From Pedobacter antarcticus (GTDB taxonomy: Bacteria > Bacteroidota > Bacteroidia > Sphingobacteriales > Sphingobacteriaceae), in NCBI RefSeq assembly GCF_900112985.1, contig NZ_FONS01000006.1:248001-312000 (forward strand): a stretch of DNA of 64,000 nt. The letters run 5' to 3'. This document shows positions 53,955 to 62,707 of this stretch, piece by piece. Position numbers and translations under genes: made by a program. The first letter of the stretch is position 1. Each line of letters begins with the position of its first letter. Below the pieces are notes generated by a model, which worked only from the letters and a program-made list of their open reading frames with translations, had not been told where the DNA came from and searched no databases.

Positions 53955-55349
53955 TTATGAACCCTGAGTGCCTAGTGGTAGGATAATAAAGAAACTGGAA
54001 CCCAGCCCAATATGACTTTCAAATCCGATTTGCCCACCCTGGCGCTCGGTAAATTCCTTACAGAGGACAAGACCCAAGCCCACCCCTCTTTCGTTGTTTG
54101 TGCCAAAAGTAGGTTCTGATTTGATAGAAAAAATGTTTTCCTGCTGCTCAGGTGTAATTCCTTTCCCGTTATCATTAATTGTGATCTTACATTCATCTGA
54201 TAACGATTCTGCATGGATAGTAATGGTACCTTCAGCAGGCGTAAATTTCACTGCATTACTCACCAGATTACGTACAACCAGCTGAAGCATATCTTTATCG
54301 GCTATGACGTTCAACTGAGGGGGAATCTGATAATTAAGGGATATGCCTTTCTTCCAGGCATGTACCTTTTCCATTTCCAGTGACCCAAGCAGTGCAGATA
54401 GGAGATTCAATTCCACGAGATTCACATGAGATCCCTCCATTTGTGACTTAGACCAGTGCAATAAATTAGATAACATATCTACCGCATTATTCGTAGAAGT
54501 AAGCAGTGCTTTTTCCATCATCGACCGCTCGGCGTTATCTAACTCATTTTCATTTAGCAATTCCAAATAACTTTGAATATTCATCAACGGTGTCCGCAGG
54601 TCATGTGAGATGATGGACATTAATTTATTCTTTTCAACATTGCTTTGTTCGAGTTGATCTTTCTGCGAAGAAAGCTGTGCTTTACTTACTTCTAAAGCAA
54701 CTGCTTTTTCTTCTGCTGCCTTCTTTTCTTTGTCATAATTTTCCCGGATGAATTTAATAATGATATAAATAGCCACAACAGGTATCGGAAATGCAGTAAC
54801 CCGGTCAATAAACTGCCCCCTGCCCGCACTAAACGGATACCTCACCAAAAACGGGTAATAATACTCGACAATATGCAATGCTAAAAAACATAATAAATAG
54901 ATTACCAGCCAAGTAAGGTGCTGCCGGTAAGGAGAGATTGTAAAAACAAGTAATAAATAGGCGGGCCATATCAGGTCCGTAGAACCATTAATACCAGAAT
55001 TAGCAAAATAGTTGAACCCGAAAATCACCAGACCAATCAGACCAAATAAAGTATTGTTATGTGGTATCCCATGAAATCTGGAATGATAGTACTGGTAAAA
55101 AAAGAACAGGCCAATTCCAAACGCCGAAACAGATGCTATATACAGCCCCGCGTATAGATTATAAGGAACATATATGCTCAGCAGAAGAATTAATCCGACA
55201 CTGATTGAGTGAAATATTCTGCTTTCCAGCGAAAATACAGCAGGGCTTCCGATCAGATCCAGCCAATACGTACTTTTACCCTTTAAAGAGTGATCGTCAG
55301 GCATACTAAAATTAGGTCTTGGCATGAAGAGGGTTAGAATAGCTATCAA
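53955..55349 (-). CDS. Membrane sensor histidine kinase
   Basis: 464 residues (456 if the second Met at 55325, MPRPNFSMPD, is used). Residues about 40-210 form six to seven transmembrane helices. A linker coiled coil follows (EKKAAEEKAVALEVSKAQL). Then comes a complete kinase core: H-box SIISHDLRTPLMNIQSYLEL, N-box LVVRNLVSNAVKFTPAEG, G1 INDNGKGI, G2 GVGLGL. No response regulator is adjacent, so it is an orphan kinase. The input signal is sensed in or near the membrane. Confidence 0.93.
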   Translation of the reverse strand: MIAILTLFMPRPNFSMPDDHSLKGKSTYWLDLIGSPAVFSLESRIFHSISVGLILLLSIYVPYNLYAGLYIASVSAFGIGLFFFYQYYHSRFHGIPHNNTLFGLIGLVIFGFNYFANSGINGSTDLIWPAYLLLVFTISPYRQHLTWLVIYLLCFLALHIVEYYYPFLVRYPFSAGRGQFIDRVTAFPIPVVAIYIIIKFIRENYDKEKKAAEEKAVALEVSKAQLSSQKDQLEQSNVEKNKLMSIISHDLRTPLMNIQSYLELLNENELDNAERSMMEKALLTSTNNAVDMLSNLLHWSKSQMEGSHVNLVELNLLSALLGSLEMEKVHAWKKGISLNYQIPPQLNVIADKDMLQLVVRNLVSNAVKFTPAEGTITIHAESLSDECKITINDNGKGITPEQQENIFSIKSEPTFGTNNERGVGLGLVLCKEFTERQGGQIGFESHIGLGSSFFIILPLGTQGS

Positions 55350-55524
55350 ATTTAGTATTATAATTTCAGAATATTATTATTCCTTAAACCATTCATTCGT
55401 CAGGCCATTCAATACGCTCCCAGTGCATTGCAGTACTCTGCCTTTCCCACTAATCTCAGCGTAAGACTGGGGTATATTCTTTTTTCGATCCTTGCGTTTT
55501 TGGGTTGTTAACGTCCCGGGTTGA

Positions 55525-55622
55525 TATACCCAAAGTATACCCCTTGCCATACCCTTGCCATACCCTTGCTATACCCTTTAGGTATACCAACGGTATGGCA
55601 AGGGTATGGCAAGGGTATAGCA
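55525..55622. repeat. Inverted array of 11-bp units (CCATACCCTTG)
   Basis: Left arm: CATACC/TATACC cores spaced 11 bases at 55525, 55536, 55548 (one extra C), 55559 and 55570. Then a short centre with TATACC at 55583. Right arm: the reverse complement GGTATG/GGTATA at 55592, 55603 and 55614. The arms can pair over about 30 bp with only C-A and G-T irregularities. It lies in a 448-base gene-free gap (55350-55797) between the sensor kinase and the AraC gene. The short ORFs that cross it exist only because the repeat has few stops; the rest of the gap shows no gene. Confidence 0.85.
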
Positions 55623-55797
55623 ACCCCGAAGAACAGCAAAAGAAAAACAACAAAATATAGGGGGATAAACAGCACCAAAGCCGAATGTAAAACGCACAAT
55701 TTTCTGGACGAAGTTCAATTTTCCGGGGGTTAATTAACCGGGCTCACACTTAGACGGTAAGAACGTCCATTAGATCTATTTAAAGATCAACGGCTTT

Positions 55798-56628
55798 TCA
55801 GCTTGCATTAAACTTCAAGTATGCCAATGGTGTTTTTCCGGTATAAGTTTTAAAATCTTTTAGAAAATGATTGGAATCGTAGTACCCGTTCGATACTGCT
55901 ATTCGCATTAAATCAACATCGATACTCCCAACTAATTCAAGATACGCGTTAATAAAGCGCTGAAGCTGAATATATTCTTTAGGAAGTAGTCCGATATTCT
56001 TCATAAAACTTCTTTCCAGCCACTTATAGTTTACGCCAACTTCGTCGGTTACATTTCGCACAGTACTTTTACCTTTTGTTTGATGGATATAATCCAATGT
56101 TTGATGTAAAGCTCCGCAGACATTTGATACGGATGAAGAATCCTGAATATATTTTTCGATAAATGTTATCTTTTCTTCGATAGAATGATGTTTGAAGAAT
56201 TCCGATATGCTAAAATTATTATCCTTGGCAAAATAGTCAAAGGGGGTAACTGGATTATTCCTGAAATATTGGGCATCTAAACCAAATAGTTTGTAAAAAG
56301 AACCCGGGTAAAAACGGACAATAAAAACCCGGTCTGTACGATTGTTATATTTCACATAAACATTCTTAATTGCGCCGGCGCTTGCCCATACAGCTTTAAC
56401 TTCAGACACGTCTTTCTGCCCTGTGACCTGTACTGTATCTTCACTGTTCTGTAAGAAAACAAGCACGGGAAACCCATCATTGAAAAGCAGATCTGTATCA
56501 TCCCGGAGGTCTCTGGAAAAAATATAGAATCCCTCGATAAAGGCGTCGACTGCTTCAGAAGGGCTAATTCTATACCCGTCTTCATTAAAATCCCCTAATT
56601 GTATCTTTTTCAGATAATTGATTGGCAT
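55798..56628 (-). CDS. AraC family transcriptional regulator
   Basis: 276 residues. An N-terminal sensor domain is of the DUF6597 kind (EGFYIFSRDLRDDTDLLFND, and VFIVRFYPGSFYKLFGLDA). The C-terminal AraC domain has VRNVTDEVGVNYKWLERSFM and LMRIAVSNGYYDSNHFLKDF, ending GKTPLAYLK. It is divergent from the methionine aminopeptidase gene (114 bases between starts). The effector is unknown. Confidence 0.92.
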   Translation of the reverse strand: MPINYLKKIQLGDFNEDGYRISPSEAVDAFIEGFYIFSRDLRDDTDLLFNDGFPVLVFLQNSEDTVQVTGQKDVSEVKAVWASAGAIKNVYVKYNNRTDRVFIVRFYPGSFYKLFGLDAQYFRNNPVTPFDYFAKDNNFSISEFFKHHSIEEKITFIEKYIQDSSSVSNVCGALHQTLDYIHQTKGKSTVRNVTDEVGVNYKWLERSFMKNIGLLPKEYIQLQRFINAYLELVGSIDVDLMRIAVSNGYYDSNHFLKDFKTYTGKTPLAYLKFNAS

Positions 56629-56708
56629 GTCGCAAATTTACAGGAAATGTTAATGGCAACAGAATAATACCATGTCTAATATTTACTATGGGCACAGTTT
56701 AAATGCAC

Positions 56709-56716
56709 CTAGCTTT
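56709..56716 (+). promoter_or_regulatory. -7 box of the methionine aminopeptidase gene
   Basis: TAGCTTTG fits TAnnTTTG 27 bases before the start codon at 56743. No clear TTG -33 element is seen at the usual distance. Confidence 0.45.
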
Positions 56717-56742
56717 GTACAAAACTTAACAACGTTGTATTT

Positions 56743-57504
56743 ATGGTTATAAAAACAGATGAAGAGCTCCAGGGTATAAAAAGAGTGAGCGAGGCTGTGG
56801 CGCTTACTTTGAAGCAGATGCGAGCCTATGCGCAAATAGGGATGTCTACAAAAGAAATTGACGAGTATGGAAGGGGCCTGCTGGAATCCCTTGGTGCAAA
56901 ATCTGCCCCATTCGAGACCTATGATTTTCCTGGGTACAGCTGCATAAGCGTCAATAAGGAGTTTGCCCACGGGATACCTTCAGACAAAGTTATTCTGAAG
57001 AATGGAGATATTATTAACATTGATGTCTCGGCGGAACTAGATGGATTTTGGGCAGATAACGGAAGCTCATTTATCGTTGGAGAGGACCTTCAGGGTTTAC
57101 AGCACTTAGTAGATACTTCACAGGAAATATTAGCCGAGGCGGTTGCTCAGATCAGCGGTGGCGTAAGAATTTCTGATATTGGAAAGCTAATAGAAACCAG
57201 AGCCAGAAAAGCAGGATATACTGTTATCAGGGATTTAGGTGGTCATGGTGTTGGACGAAGCTTACATGAAGAGCCAGATGCGATTATGAATTATTACGAC
57301 CGCTATGACAAACTGAGACGATTCAGGAAAGATTCAGTTGTCGCTATTGAAACTTTCATCTCTACCCTGTCTACAAATATTGAAACATCTTCGGATGGCT
57401 GGGCTTTTAGCGGCAGTAAAGGTGGATTTGTCGCTCAGCACGAACATACCATATTAATAACTTCCGGCAAACCTATCATTCTGACCGCAGCAAATGGAAT
57501 ATAA
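56743..57504 (+). CDS. map: Methionine aminopeptidase, type I
   Basis: 253-residue cytoplasmic metallopeptidase that removes the initiator Met. Dimetal ligands of the pita-bread fold are readable: Asp pair in IINIDVSAELDGFWADNGSS, His in DLGGHGVGRSLHEEPD, Glu in VAIETFIS, and Glu in FVAQHEHTILI; the substrate His is in EFAHGIPS. It stands alone, away from the ribosomal-protein operon where the housekeeping copy normally sits, so this is probably a second, accessory copy. The following 188 bases contain nothing recognisable. Confidence 0.95.
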   Translation: MVIKTDEELQGIKRVSEAVALTLKQMRAYAQIGMSTKEIDEYGRGLLESLGAKSAPFETYDFPGYSCISVNKEFAHGIPSDKVILKNGDIINIDVSAELDGFWADNGSSFIVGEDLQGLQHLVDTSQEILAEAVAQISGGVRISDIGKLIETRARKAGYTVIRDLGGHGVGRSLHEEPDAIMNYYDRYDKLRRFRKDSVVAIETFISTLSTNIETSSDGWAFSGSKGGFVAQHEHTILITSGKPIILTAANGI

Positions 57505-57692
57505 TGAGTATTGACAATTACTTACCTGGAGGCCATCAGCCAAAGTTTTTCCGGGCAAGGGTACCACATGCCCAATCCCTAAACTTAAGGTTGCTGAAGC
57601 ATTGTACTGAGCAAACGCAGCTATGTTCAATACAATGCTCAATTGAATAAAAAGCTTATTCTAGTCCAGTTCTTCCTAGTTTAATATTTTCT

Positions 57693-59327
57693 CTAACCTT
57701 TCTCGATTTCTTTTAAGCTATTCATTTTCTTGTAAGCAAGGAAACCTTTAATGTCTTCAAAGTGCTCCCGTACGCGTTTGTTACCAAACTCGAATACTTT
57801 CTCTGCCAACCCATCAAGAAAATCCCGGTCATGGGATACCAGAATCAAAGTGCCGTCAAAATCTTTAAGGGCATCCTTGATAATGTCTTTTGTCTTCATA
57901 TCCAAATGATTGGTTGGCTCATCCAGTATTAATACGTTTACAGGTTCCAATAATAACTTGATCATGGCTAAACGGGTTTTCTCTCCCCCGGAAAGCACCT
58001 TAACTTTTTTTGTAGTATCGTCGCCACTAAACATAAAGGCACCCAAAAGGTCTTTGATTTTTAGCGTACCATCGCTTAATGGAATCTGATCGATGGTTTC
58101 GAAGACCGTTAACTTTTCATCTAATAACGATGCCTGGTTTTGAGCAAAGTAGCCAATCTTTGCATTATGGCCGACCTTTAAACTTCCCTCAAAATCAATC
58201 TCATTCATAATGGCTTTGATCATGGTTGACTTACCTTCACCATTTTTACCGACAAAAGCAACCTTTTCTCCCCGCTCAATTACCATTGATGCTTTTTCAA
58301 ATACTACATGATCGCCATATACTTTGGTTAACTCTTCTACAATTACAGGATACTGACCTGATCGTGGCGATGGAGGAAATTTAAGCCGCAATGCCGAAGT
58401 ATCAACTTCATCAATCTCAATGACGTCGAGTTTTTCGAGCATTTTTACACGCGACTGTACCTGCAGGGTTTTCGAATAGGTACCTCTAAAACGGTCTATA
58501 AATTCCTGATTATCGGCTATAAAGCGTTGTTGTTCTTCATAAGCCTTTATTTGATGCACACGGCGGTCGGCACGTAACTGCAGGTAGTGGGTGTACTTAG
58601 CTTTATAATCGTAGATTCGGCCCATAGTCACCTCAATTGTACGATTTGTGATATTATCGACAAAAGTACGATCATGAGAAATGACCACAACTGCTTTTGC
58701 TGAATTGATTAAAAAGTCTTCTAACCATTGAATGCTCTCAATATCCATGTGGTTAGTTGGCTCATCAAGCAAAATCAAGTCGGGTTTCTTTAATAGAATT
58801 TTAGCCAGCTCAATGCGCATACGCCACCCACCCGAAAACTCAGATGTTTGGCGGGTAAAATCCTTTCTTTCAAAGCCTAAGCCTTTTAATACTTTTTCTA
58901 CTTCGGCATCGTAATTGACTTCTTCTACAGAATAGAATTTTTCACTCAGCTCAGACACGCGCTCAATTAACTTCATGTAATCGTCACTGTCATAATCAGT
59001 TCTGATAGTGAGCTGCTCGTTTAGCTCATCCAGTTCTTTTTGCATTTGATGCACTTCCTGAAAAGCTTTTAATGTTTCTTCGAAAACTGTAACATTGTCC
59101 TGCGTCAGTAAATGCTGCGGCAAATAAGCAATTACAGCATCCTTTGGCCCCGTAACATTCCCTGAAGTGGGTTTTGAAGCGTTAGCGATAATTTTCAGGA
59201 TGGTAGATTTACCTGCCCCATTTTTGCCCATCAGGGCTATTTTGTCATTTTCGTTAATCGAAAAGGTTACATCACTAAATAAGGTCGTTCCTCCAAATGA
59301 AACGGAGATATTATTTACATTAATCAC
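57693..59327 (-). CDS. ABC-F family ATPase
   Basis: 544-residue soluble protein with two ABC nucleotide-binding domains and no membrane segments. Walker A motifs are GKNGAGKST (about 34-42) and GKNGEGKST (about 360-368). Signatures are FSGGWRMRIELAK and LSGGEKTRLAMIK. Walker B is ILLDEPTNHMDIES and ILDEPTNHLDMKT, with HDR switch His in both. An arm/linker with basic helices lies between. The organisation is the YbiT/Uup type of ABC-F translation factors, which act on the ribosome; antibiotic resistance is possible but not indicated. Confidence 0.94.
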   Translation of the reverse strand: MINVNNISVSFGGTTLFSDVTFSINENDKIALMGKNGAGKSTILKIIANASKPTSGNVTGPKDAVIAYLPQHLLTQDNVTVFEETLKAFQEVHQMQKELDELNEQLTIRTDYDSDDYMKLIERVSELSEKFYSVEEVNYDAEVEKVLKGLGFERKDFTRQTSEFSGGWRMRIELAKILLKKPDLILLDEPTNHMDIESIQWLEDFLINSAKAVVVISHDRTFVDNITNRTIEVTMGRIYDYKAKYTHYLQLRADRRVHQIKAYEEQQRFIADNQEFIDRFRGTYSKTLQVQSRVKMLEKLDVIEIDEVDTSALRLKFPPSPRSGQYPVIVEELTKVYGDHVVFEKASMVIERGEKVAFVGKNGEGKSTMIKAIMNEIDFEGSLKVGHNAKIGYFAQNQASLLDEKLTVFETIDQIPLSDGTLKIKDLLGAFMFSGDDTTKKVKVLSGGEKTRLAMIKLLLEPVNVLILDEPTNHLDMKTKDIIKDALKDFDGTLILVSHDRDFLDGLAEKVFEFGNKRVREHFEDIKGFLAYKKMNSLKEIEKG

Positions 59328-59416
59328 GAAATGGGGATATTAAATTTGAGTGATAAAGATAGTGGAATTTGATACAAATAAAAAAGACCGGCTGCCAAAC
59401 AGGTTTTAGAGCCTAT

Positions 59417-59953
59417 TTATCTCCGTTTACTTAAATTTATAGCTCTTTCTATTCGTGGACGATTATACCGTTGAAGAAGAATCGGATAAAGGTTTAGTAG
59501 GATATTTAACAGGAGTAGCCACAAAGATTGAAGAATTCCAAATTTGAGTGCCACAAAAATATTAAATCCCAGTACTATAAGCAGGATTATTAAATGACCC
59601 AATTCAGATTTTTTTGTTTGATGATGCAGGTCTGTCAAGGATTTGATGTTTCTCTCTACGGGATTAGATTTTTTATTCAGCCTTTCCCAACCAATCCAAA
59701 CTAGTAACTTTCTAAAACCATTTATTCCAATTTGTTCGTATATTTTCCCGTTTCGTTCCCATCCTTTTTGGTTATAGTAGGAAGATTTAAGCTGGTTTTT
59801 TAGTGCTTCTATAAATGCAACTACACATAACATCAATAGGAAATTCAAACTCCACGCGAACGGAAAACCATCCATTGGAATGTAATTAACCAGCGCGCAA
59901 ATTAAACCAATTGTAATTATCGTAATTAAAATTAATGTCAGCGTTTTTCTCAT
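59417..59953 (-). CDS. Hypothetical membrane protein
   Basis: 178 residues with an N-terminal helix (LILITIITIGLICALVNYI), a second (SLNFLLMLCVVAFIEAL), a cytoplasmic segment with many basic and aromatic residues (NQKGWERNGKIYEQIGINGF), and two later helices (HLIILLIVLGFNIFVALKF; LWLLLLNILLNLYPILL). The charged C-terminus ends SKRR. No domain recognised; it lies alone between the ABC-F gene and the HxlR gene. Confidence 0.7.
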   Translation of the reverse strand: MRKTLTLILITIITIGLICALVNYIPMDGFPFAWSLNFLLMLCVVAFIEALKNQLKSSYYNQKGWERNGKIYEQIGINGFRKLLVWIGWERLNKKSNPVERNIKSLTDLHHQTKKSELGHLIILLIVLGFNIFVALKFGILQSLWLLLLNILLNLYPILLQRYNRPRIERAINLSKRR

Positions 59954-60141
59954 CGATAAATTCGCGCGGGATTTTCAGCTATCGCAACAATTCAAATATA
60001 TAAAATAGACCCGCTTGCTAAAACCAGAAAAATGCATTTAAATAAATGAACGCGTTTGAGTAGTGTTAATTATTTCAGATGATAGCTCTGCTGACTCTAT
60101 AGAAATATTTACTGGGAATATTCTTCAGGCTACAGTCAATT

Positions 60142-60492
60142 CTATTTACCAATAATTACTTTGCGATGCGCTTTCCCCCAGTCTGCCAAGCTGTTGATGA
60201 TGGTCTGCAATGTTCTACCATATTCTGTTAATTGATATTGAACAGATATAGGCTGAGTTTCCAATACCGTTCGTTTTATCAATTTATTGATCTCCAGCTC
60301 CTTCAATTCTTTGCTTAACATTTTGTTTGATATCCCTTTTACATCAACCAAAATATCAGAAAATCTTCTTTTGTTGTAAAAACATATGGAAGAAATGATC
60401 GATATTTTCCATTTTCCACTTAGCACGTCCATTGCGTCGTGGACAGCCATTACCTCTTTTTTGTGTTCTAATTGACAAGTGTTTTCAGCCAT
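60142..60492 (-). CDS. HxlR family transcriptional regulator
   Basis: 116 residues. The N-terminal Cys is in NTCQLEHKKEVMAVHDAMDV, followed by LSGKWKISIISSICFYNKRR, FSDILVDVKGISNKMLSKEL and KELEINKLIKRTV, the standard HxlR winged helix. It is divergent from the SDR gene with a GTTAC-rich operator region between them. This is the canonical arrangement in which the HxlR protein represses an adjacent SDR or quinone-reductase gene and releases on electrophile stress. Confidence 0.93.
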   Translation of the reverse strand: MAENTCQLEHKKEVMAVHDAMDVLSGKWKISIISSICFYNKRRFSDILVDVKGISNKMLSKELKELEINKLIKRTVLETQPISVQYQLTEYGRTLQTIINSLADWGKAHRKVIIGK

Positions 60493-60494
60493 AA

Positions 60495-60542
60495 GTTACT
60501 TTGTTACCCGGAAGTTACTGTTACTTTTTGTTACAAAGTAAC
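60495..60542. promoter_or_regulatory. HxlR operator region, multiple GTTAC motifs
   Basis: GTTAC occurs at 60495, 60503, 60514, 60520 and 60530, and its complement GTAAC at 60538. The best dyad is GTTACTTT (60520-60527) with AAAGTAAC (60535-60542). The region starts 3 bases from the HxlR start codon and ends 20 bases before the -7 box of the SDR gene, so binding could silence both. Confidence 0.7.
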
Positions 60543-60562
60543 GAATATAAATCAACCTGCAC

Positions 60563-60570
60563 TAACTTTG
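60563..60570 (+). promoter_or_regulatory. -7 box of the SDR gene
   Basis: TAACTTTG fits TAnnTTTG 27 bases before the SDR start codon at 60597. The -33 position would fall next to the GTTAC operator, consistent with repression by the divergent HxlR protein. Confidence 0.55.
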
Positions 60571-60596
60571 CGGTATAAACAATAAAAAACTTAATC

Positions 60597-61340
60597 ATGG
60601 ACTACAAAAATAAAAATGTTGTTATCACAGGTGGAACTACCGGAATAGGATTAGCCACAGCAAAAGCATTTATCAACGCAGGAGCAAATGTTTGGATTAC
60701 GGGTAGAAATGCCGAAAATCTCCAAAAGGCTGCGTCAGAAATAAACAATCCGAAATTGAGTACTGTAGTATCAGATACATCAAAACTTGCAGAGATATCT
60801 ATCCTGGAAAAAGCGGTTGCAGAAAGTGGAAACAAATTAGATGTCCTTTTCCTGAATGCTGGAATTGCAACATTTGAGCCGATAGAAAAAGTCACCGAAG
60901 CAAATTTTGACGCTCAATTCAATACTAATGTGAAGGGGCACTTTTTTACATTGCAGAAATTACTTCCTTACCTGGCAGATGGAGCAGCTGTGATATTTAC
61001 ATCTTCAACAGTCGCAACAGCCGCAAATTTGGGAGCGAGTGTGTATTCCGCAACAAAAGGAGCATTGAATAAAATAGCGCAAATTGCGGCAAATGAACTG
61101 GCGGGAAGAAAAATCCGTGTAAATATCGTTAGTCCCGGACCCATTGCAACACCTGGTTTAGAAAATGCCGTACCTGCCGAAGCAAAAGAGTTTCTGGCTG
61201 GTGCCACTGCGCTTCAAAGGATTGGCGATCCTAACGAAATTGCAAAAACAGTATTGTTCCTGGCTTCTGATGCCGCAAGCTTCATTACAGGAACTGAAAT
61301 TGTGGTTGATGGTGGTTACCTTAATTATGCATTGAAATAA
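60597..61340 (+). CDS. Short-chain dehydrogenase/reductase
   Basis: 247-residue classical SDR. NAD(P) motif ITGGTTGIGLATAKAF (10-25), LNAG at about 88-91, catalytic Ser in VIFTSSTVATAA (about 135), YSATKGALNKIAQIA with Tyr-x-x-x-Lys at about 150-154, and the C-terminal SPGPIATPG and DGGYLN. Divergent from HxlR and probably its main target. The substrate is unknown; such pairs often reduce reactive carbonyls or quinones. A hairpin terminator follows. Confidence 0.94.
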   Translation: MDYKNKNVVITGGTTGIGLATAKAFINAGANVWITGRNAENLQKAASEINNPKLSTVVSDTSKLAEISILEKAVAESGNKLDVLFLNAGIATFEPIEKVTEANFDAQFNTNVKGHFFTLQKLLPYLADGAAVIFTSSTVATAANLGASVYSATKGALNKIAQIAANELAGRKIRVNIVSPGPIATPGLENAVPAEAKEFLAGATALQRIGDPNEIAKTVLFLASDAASFITGTEIVVDGGYLNYALK

Positions 61341-61374
61341 CTTTGAACATAGTTTGAAGACGTATTAAAAAAAA

Positions 61375-61402
61375 CGGGATTGGAATATTCAATCCCGGTT
61401 TT
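61375..61402 (+). terminator. Intrinsic terminator of the SDR gene
   Basis: CGGGATTG (61375-61382) pairs with CAATCCCG (61390-61397) around a 7-base loop, followed by GTTTTTA and preceded by a run of As, so it can also serve the opposing 61439-62041 gene. Confidence 0.8.
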
Positions 61403-61438
61403 TATCCGGTCCCTATCAGCGTACAAGCGATTTATCTG

Positions 61439-62041
61439 TTACCCTTCCAATTCTTTCAAATTAGCAGATAATCGTTCCACATCTTTAGCGAAAGCATACT
61501 TGTTCATCATGTTGCCCAGATAGTTTATTGGAAACACTAATAAAGCCAAGCCCAGCAGAACATATAGCAAATTCGGGTTATTCATGATGATCTGATCAAC
61601 CGTTTTATATTTAAAAGCCAAAACGGCCATATAGCCTAAGGGCCCTGCGAAGGGGCCAAAAAACCAGGCCCAAATCCTTTCTATTTTAAGCGCCTTGTTT
61701 ATAAGTTTAATCTGAAAGGCTATCATATCTTTAGTAACTGTTGAGTAGTCTATGTAATTCGGCAACTTCTTTATTTGTCGGATCATAAACATTCTCCCTA
61801 ATTCATAGCTGATAAACATTCCTACGAGTAAATATTGCAGAAGTCCGGTTGTAAAAAATGCTCCCAAAAGCATCGGGATAGATAACACCCTAATCCAGAT
61901 CATTTTGGCATTTAGGTTCTTTAACAAATTCAGGTAAACACTTTTTGAAGATTTCTGAACACTTGTTATATCTGCAGAAAGCAATTGACTTTTATCTGCC
62001 AATTCGCCGTTCATGTCATTCCATTCTTGTAGTAAATCCAT
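61439..62041 (-). CDS. Membrane protein paired with ECF sigma factor, putative anti-sigma
   Basis: 200 residues with a polar N-terminus (QEWNDMNGELADKSQLLSA) and four hydrophobic helices (WIRVLSIPMLLGAFFTTGLL; LLVGMFISYELGRMFMI; WAWFFGPFAGPLGYMAVLAF; LLYVLLGLALLVFPINYLG). The start codon is 1 base from the stop of the sigma gene (62043), so the two are coupled. The layout, a sigma gene immediately followed by a membrane protein, suggests a regulator of that sigma factor; no known anti-sigma domain is recognised. Confidence 0.72.
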   Translation of the reverse strand: MDLLQEWNDMNGELADKSQLLSADITSVQKSSKSVYLNLLKNLNAKMIWIRVLSIPMLLGAFFTTGLLQYLLVGMFISYELGRMFMIRQIKKLPNYIDYSTVTKDMIAFQIKLINKALKIERIWAWFFGPFAGPLGYMAVLAFKYKTVDQIIMNNPNLLYVLLGLALLVFPINYLGNMMNKYAFAKDVERLSANLKELEG

Positions 62042-62042
62042 T

Positions 62043-62519
62043 TTACTTCTTATTTAAAATATCTGTTAATTGCTGTTTGATCCGGTACAGTTTCACACCA
62101 GCATTATTTTTAGTGATTCCAGTAATCTCGCTAATAGACGCGTTATCATACCCATCAAGGTGAAGCATGATCAAACCTCGATCTACTTCATTTAATTGCC
62201 TGATTGCACGGTAGAGCCGATCAGATCGTTCAGAAAGCTCTTTAGGCATCTCATACGCCGGGATGCTAATGTTCTTAAAAGTCTTTACGTGCTTTTTTAA
62301 TTTGCCGAGGTATGTAAGTGAAACATTCAGACTGATCTTGTATAACCAGGTAGAAAACTTAGCTTCACCTTTAAAACCCTGAACTGCCTTCCAGGCTTGG
62401 TAGATGATTTCCTGATATAAATCCTTTCTGTCCTCCGAATCATCTGCATATAGGTTTACGATCTTCAAAATAATCCCCTTATTCGCATTAATATTTTTGA
62501 GGAATAATTGCTCTTCCAT
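62043..62519 (-). CDS. ECF-type RNA polymerase sigma factor
   Basis: 158-residue sigma-70 family factor. Region 2 (about 20-85) has DSEDRKDLYQEIIYQAWKAV and the core segment GEAKFSTWLYKISLNVSLTY. Region 4 (about 105-155) has LNEVDRGLIMLHLDGYDNAS and ISEITGITKNNAGVKLYRIK. It is slightly shorter than the window's other ECF factor. It is coupled to the downstream membrane protein gene. Its own promoter presumably lies in 62520-62707, where I see nothing more specific. Confidence 0.93.
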   Translation of the reverse strand: MEEQLFLKNINANKGIILKIVNLYADDSEDRKDLYQEIIYQAWKAVQGFKGEAKFSTWLYKISLNVSLTYLGKLKKHVKTFKNISIPAYEMPKELSERSDRLYRAIRQLNEVDRGLIMLHLDGYDNASISEITGITKNNAGVKLYRIKQQLTDILNKK

Positions 62520-62707
62520 CCCTAATTAAAATACTTGTAAAGATTCATATAGTTACTATTGACATTCATTTCCAAAGATTAATAATTGGCTTAATTACCA
62601 AACTATAGTCAATAAGTAAAGAAACGGTCTTAGAAATTACAAAAGAACAAATTTTAAATTTTGAGATTCTTGTTTAAACTGAAAATGACAGTAGTGGACG
62701 GCCTAAC

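Noticed and set aside
55525..55622. CRISPR array
   Set aside because: Units are only 11 bp, directly adjacent with no unique spacers, and inverted in the second half; no cas gene in the window.
55456..55733. Three overlapping short ORFs on both strands rich in Tyr/Pro/Ile and Gly/Lys repeats
   Set aside because: They are translations of the 11-bp inverted repeat in different frames; no start context, no coding composition.
57693..59327. Antibiotic-resistance ABC-F protein
   Set aside because: The domain layout fits housekeeping YbiT/Uup-like members; no resistance-specific extension of the interdomain arm could be recognised.
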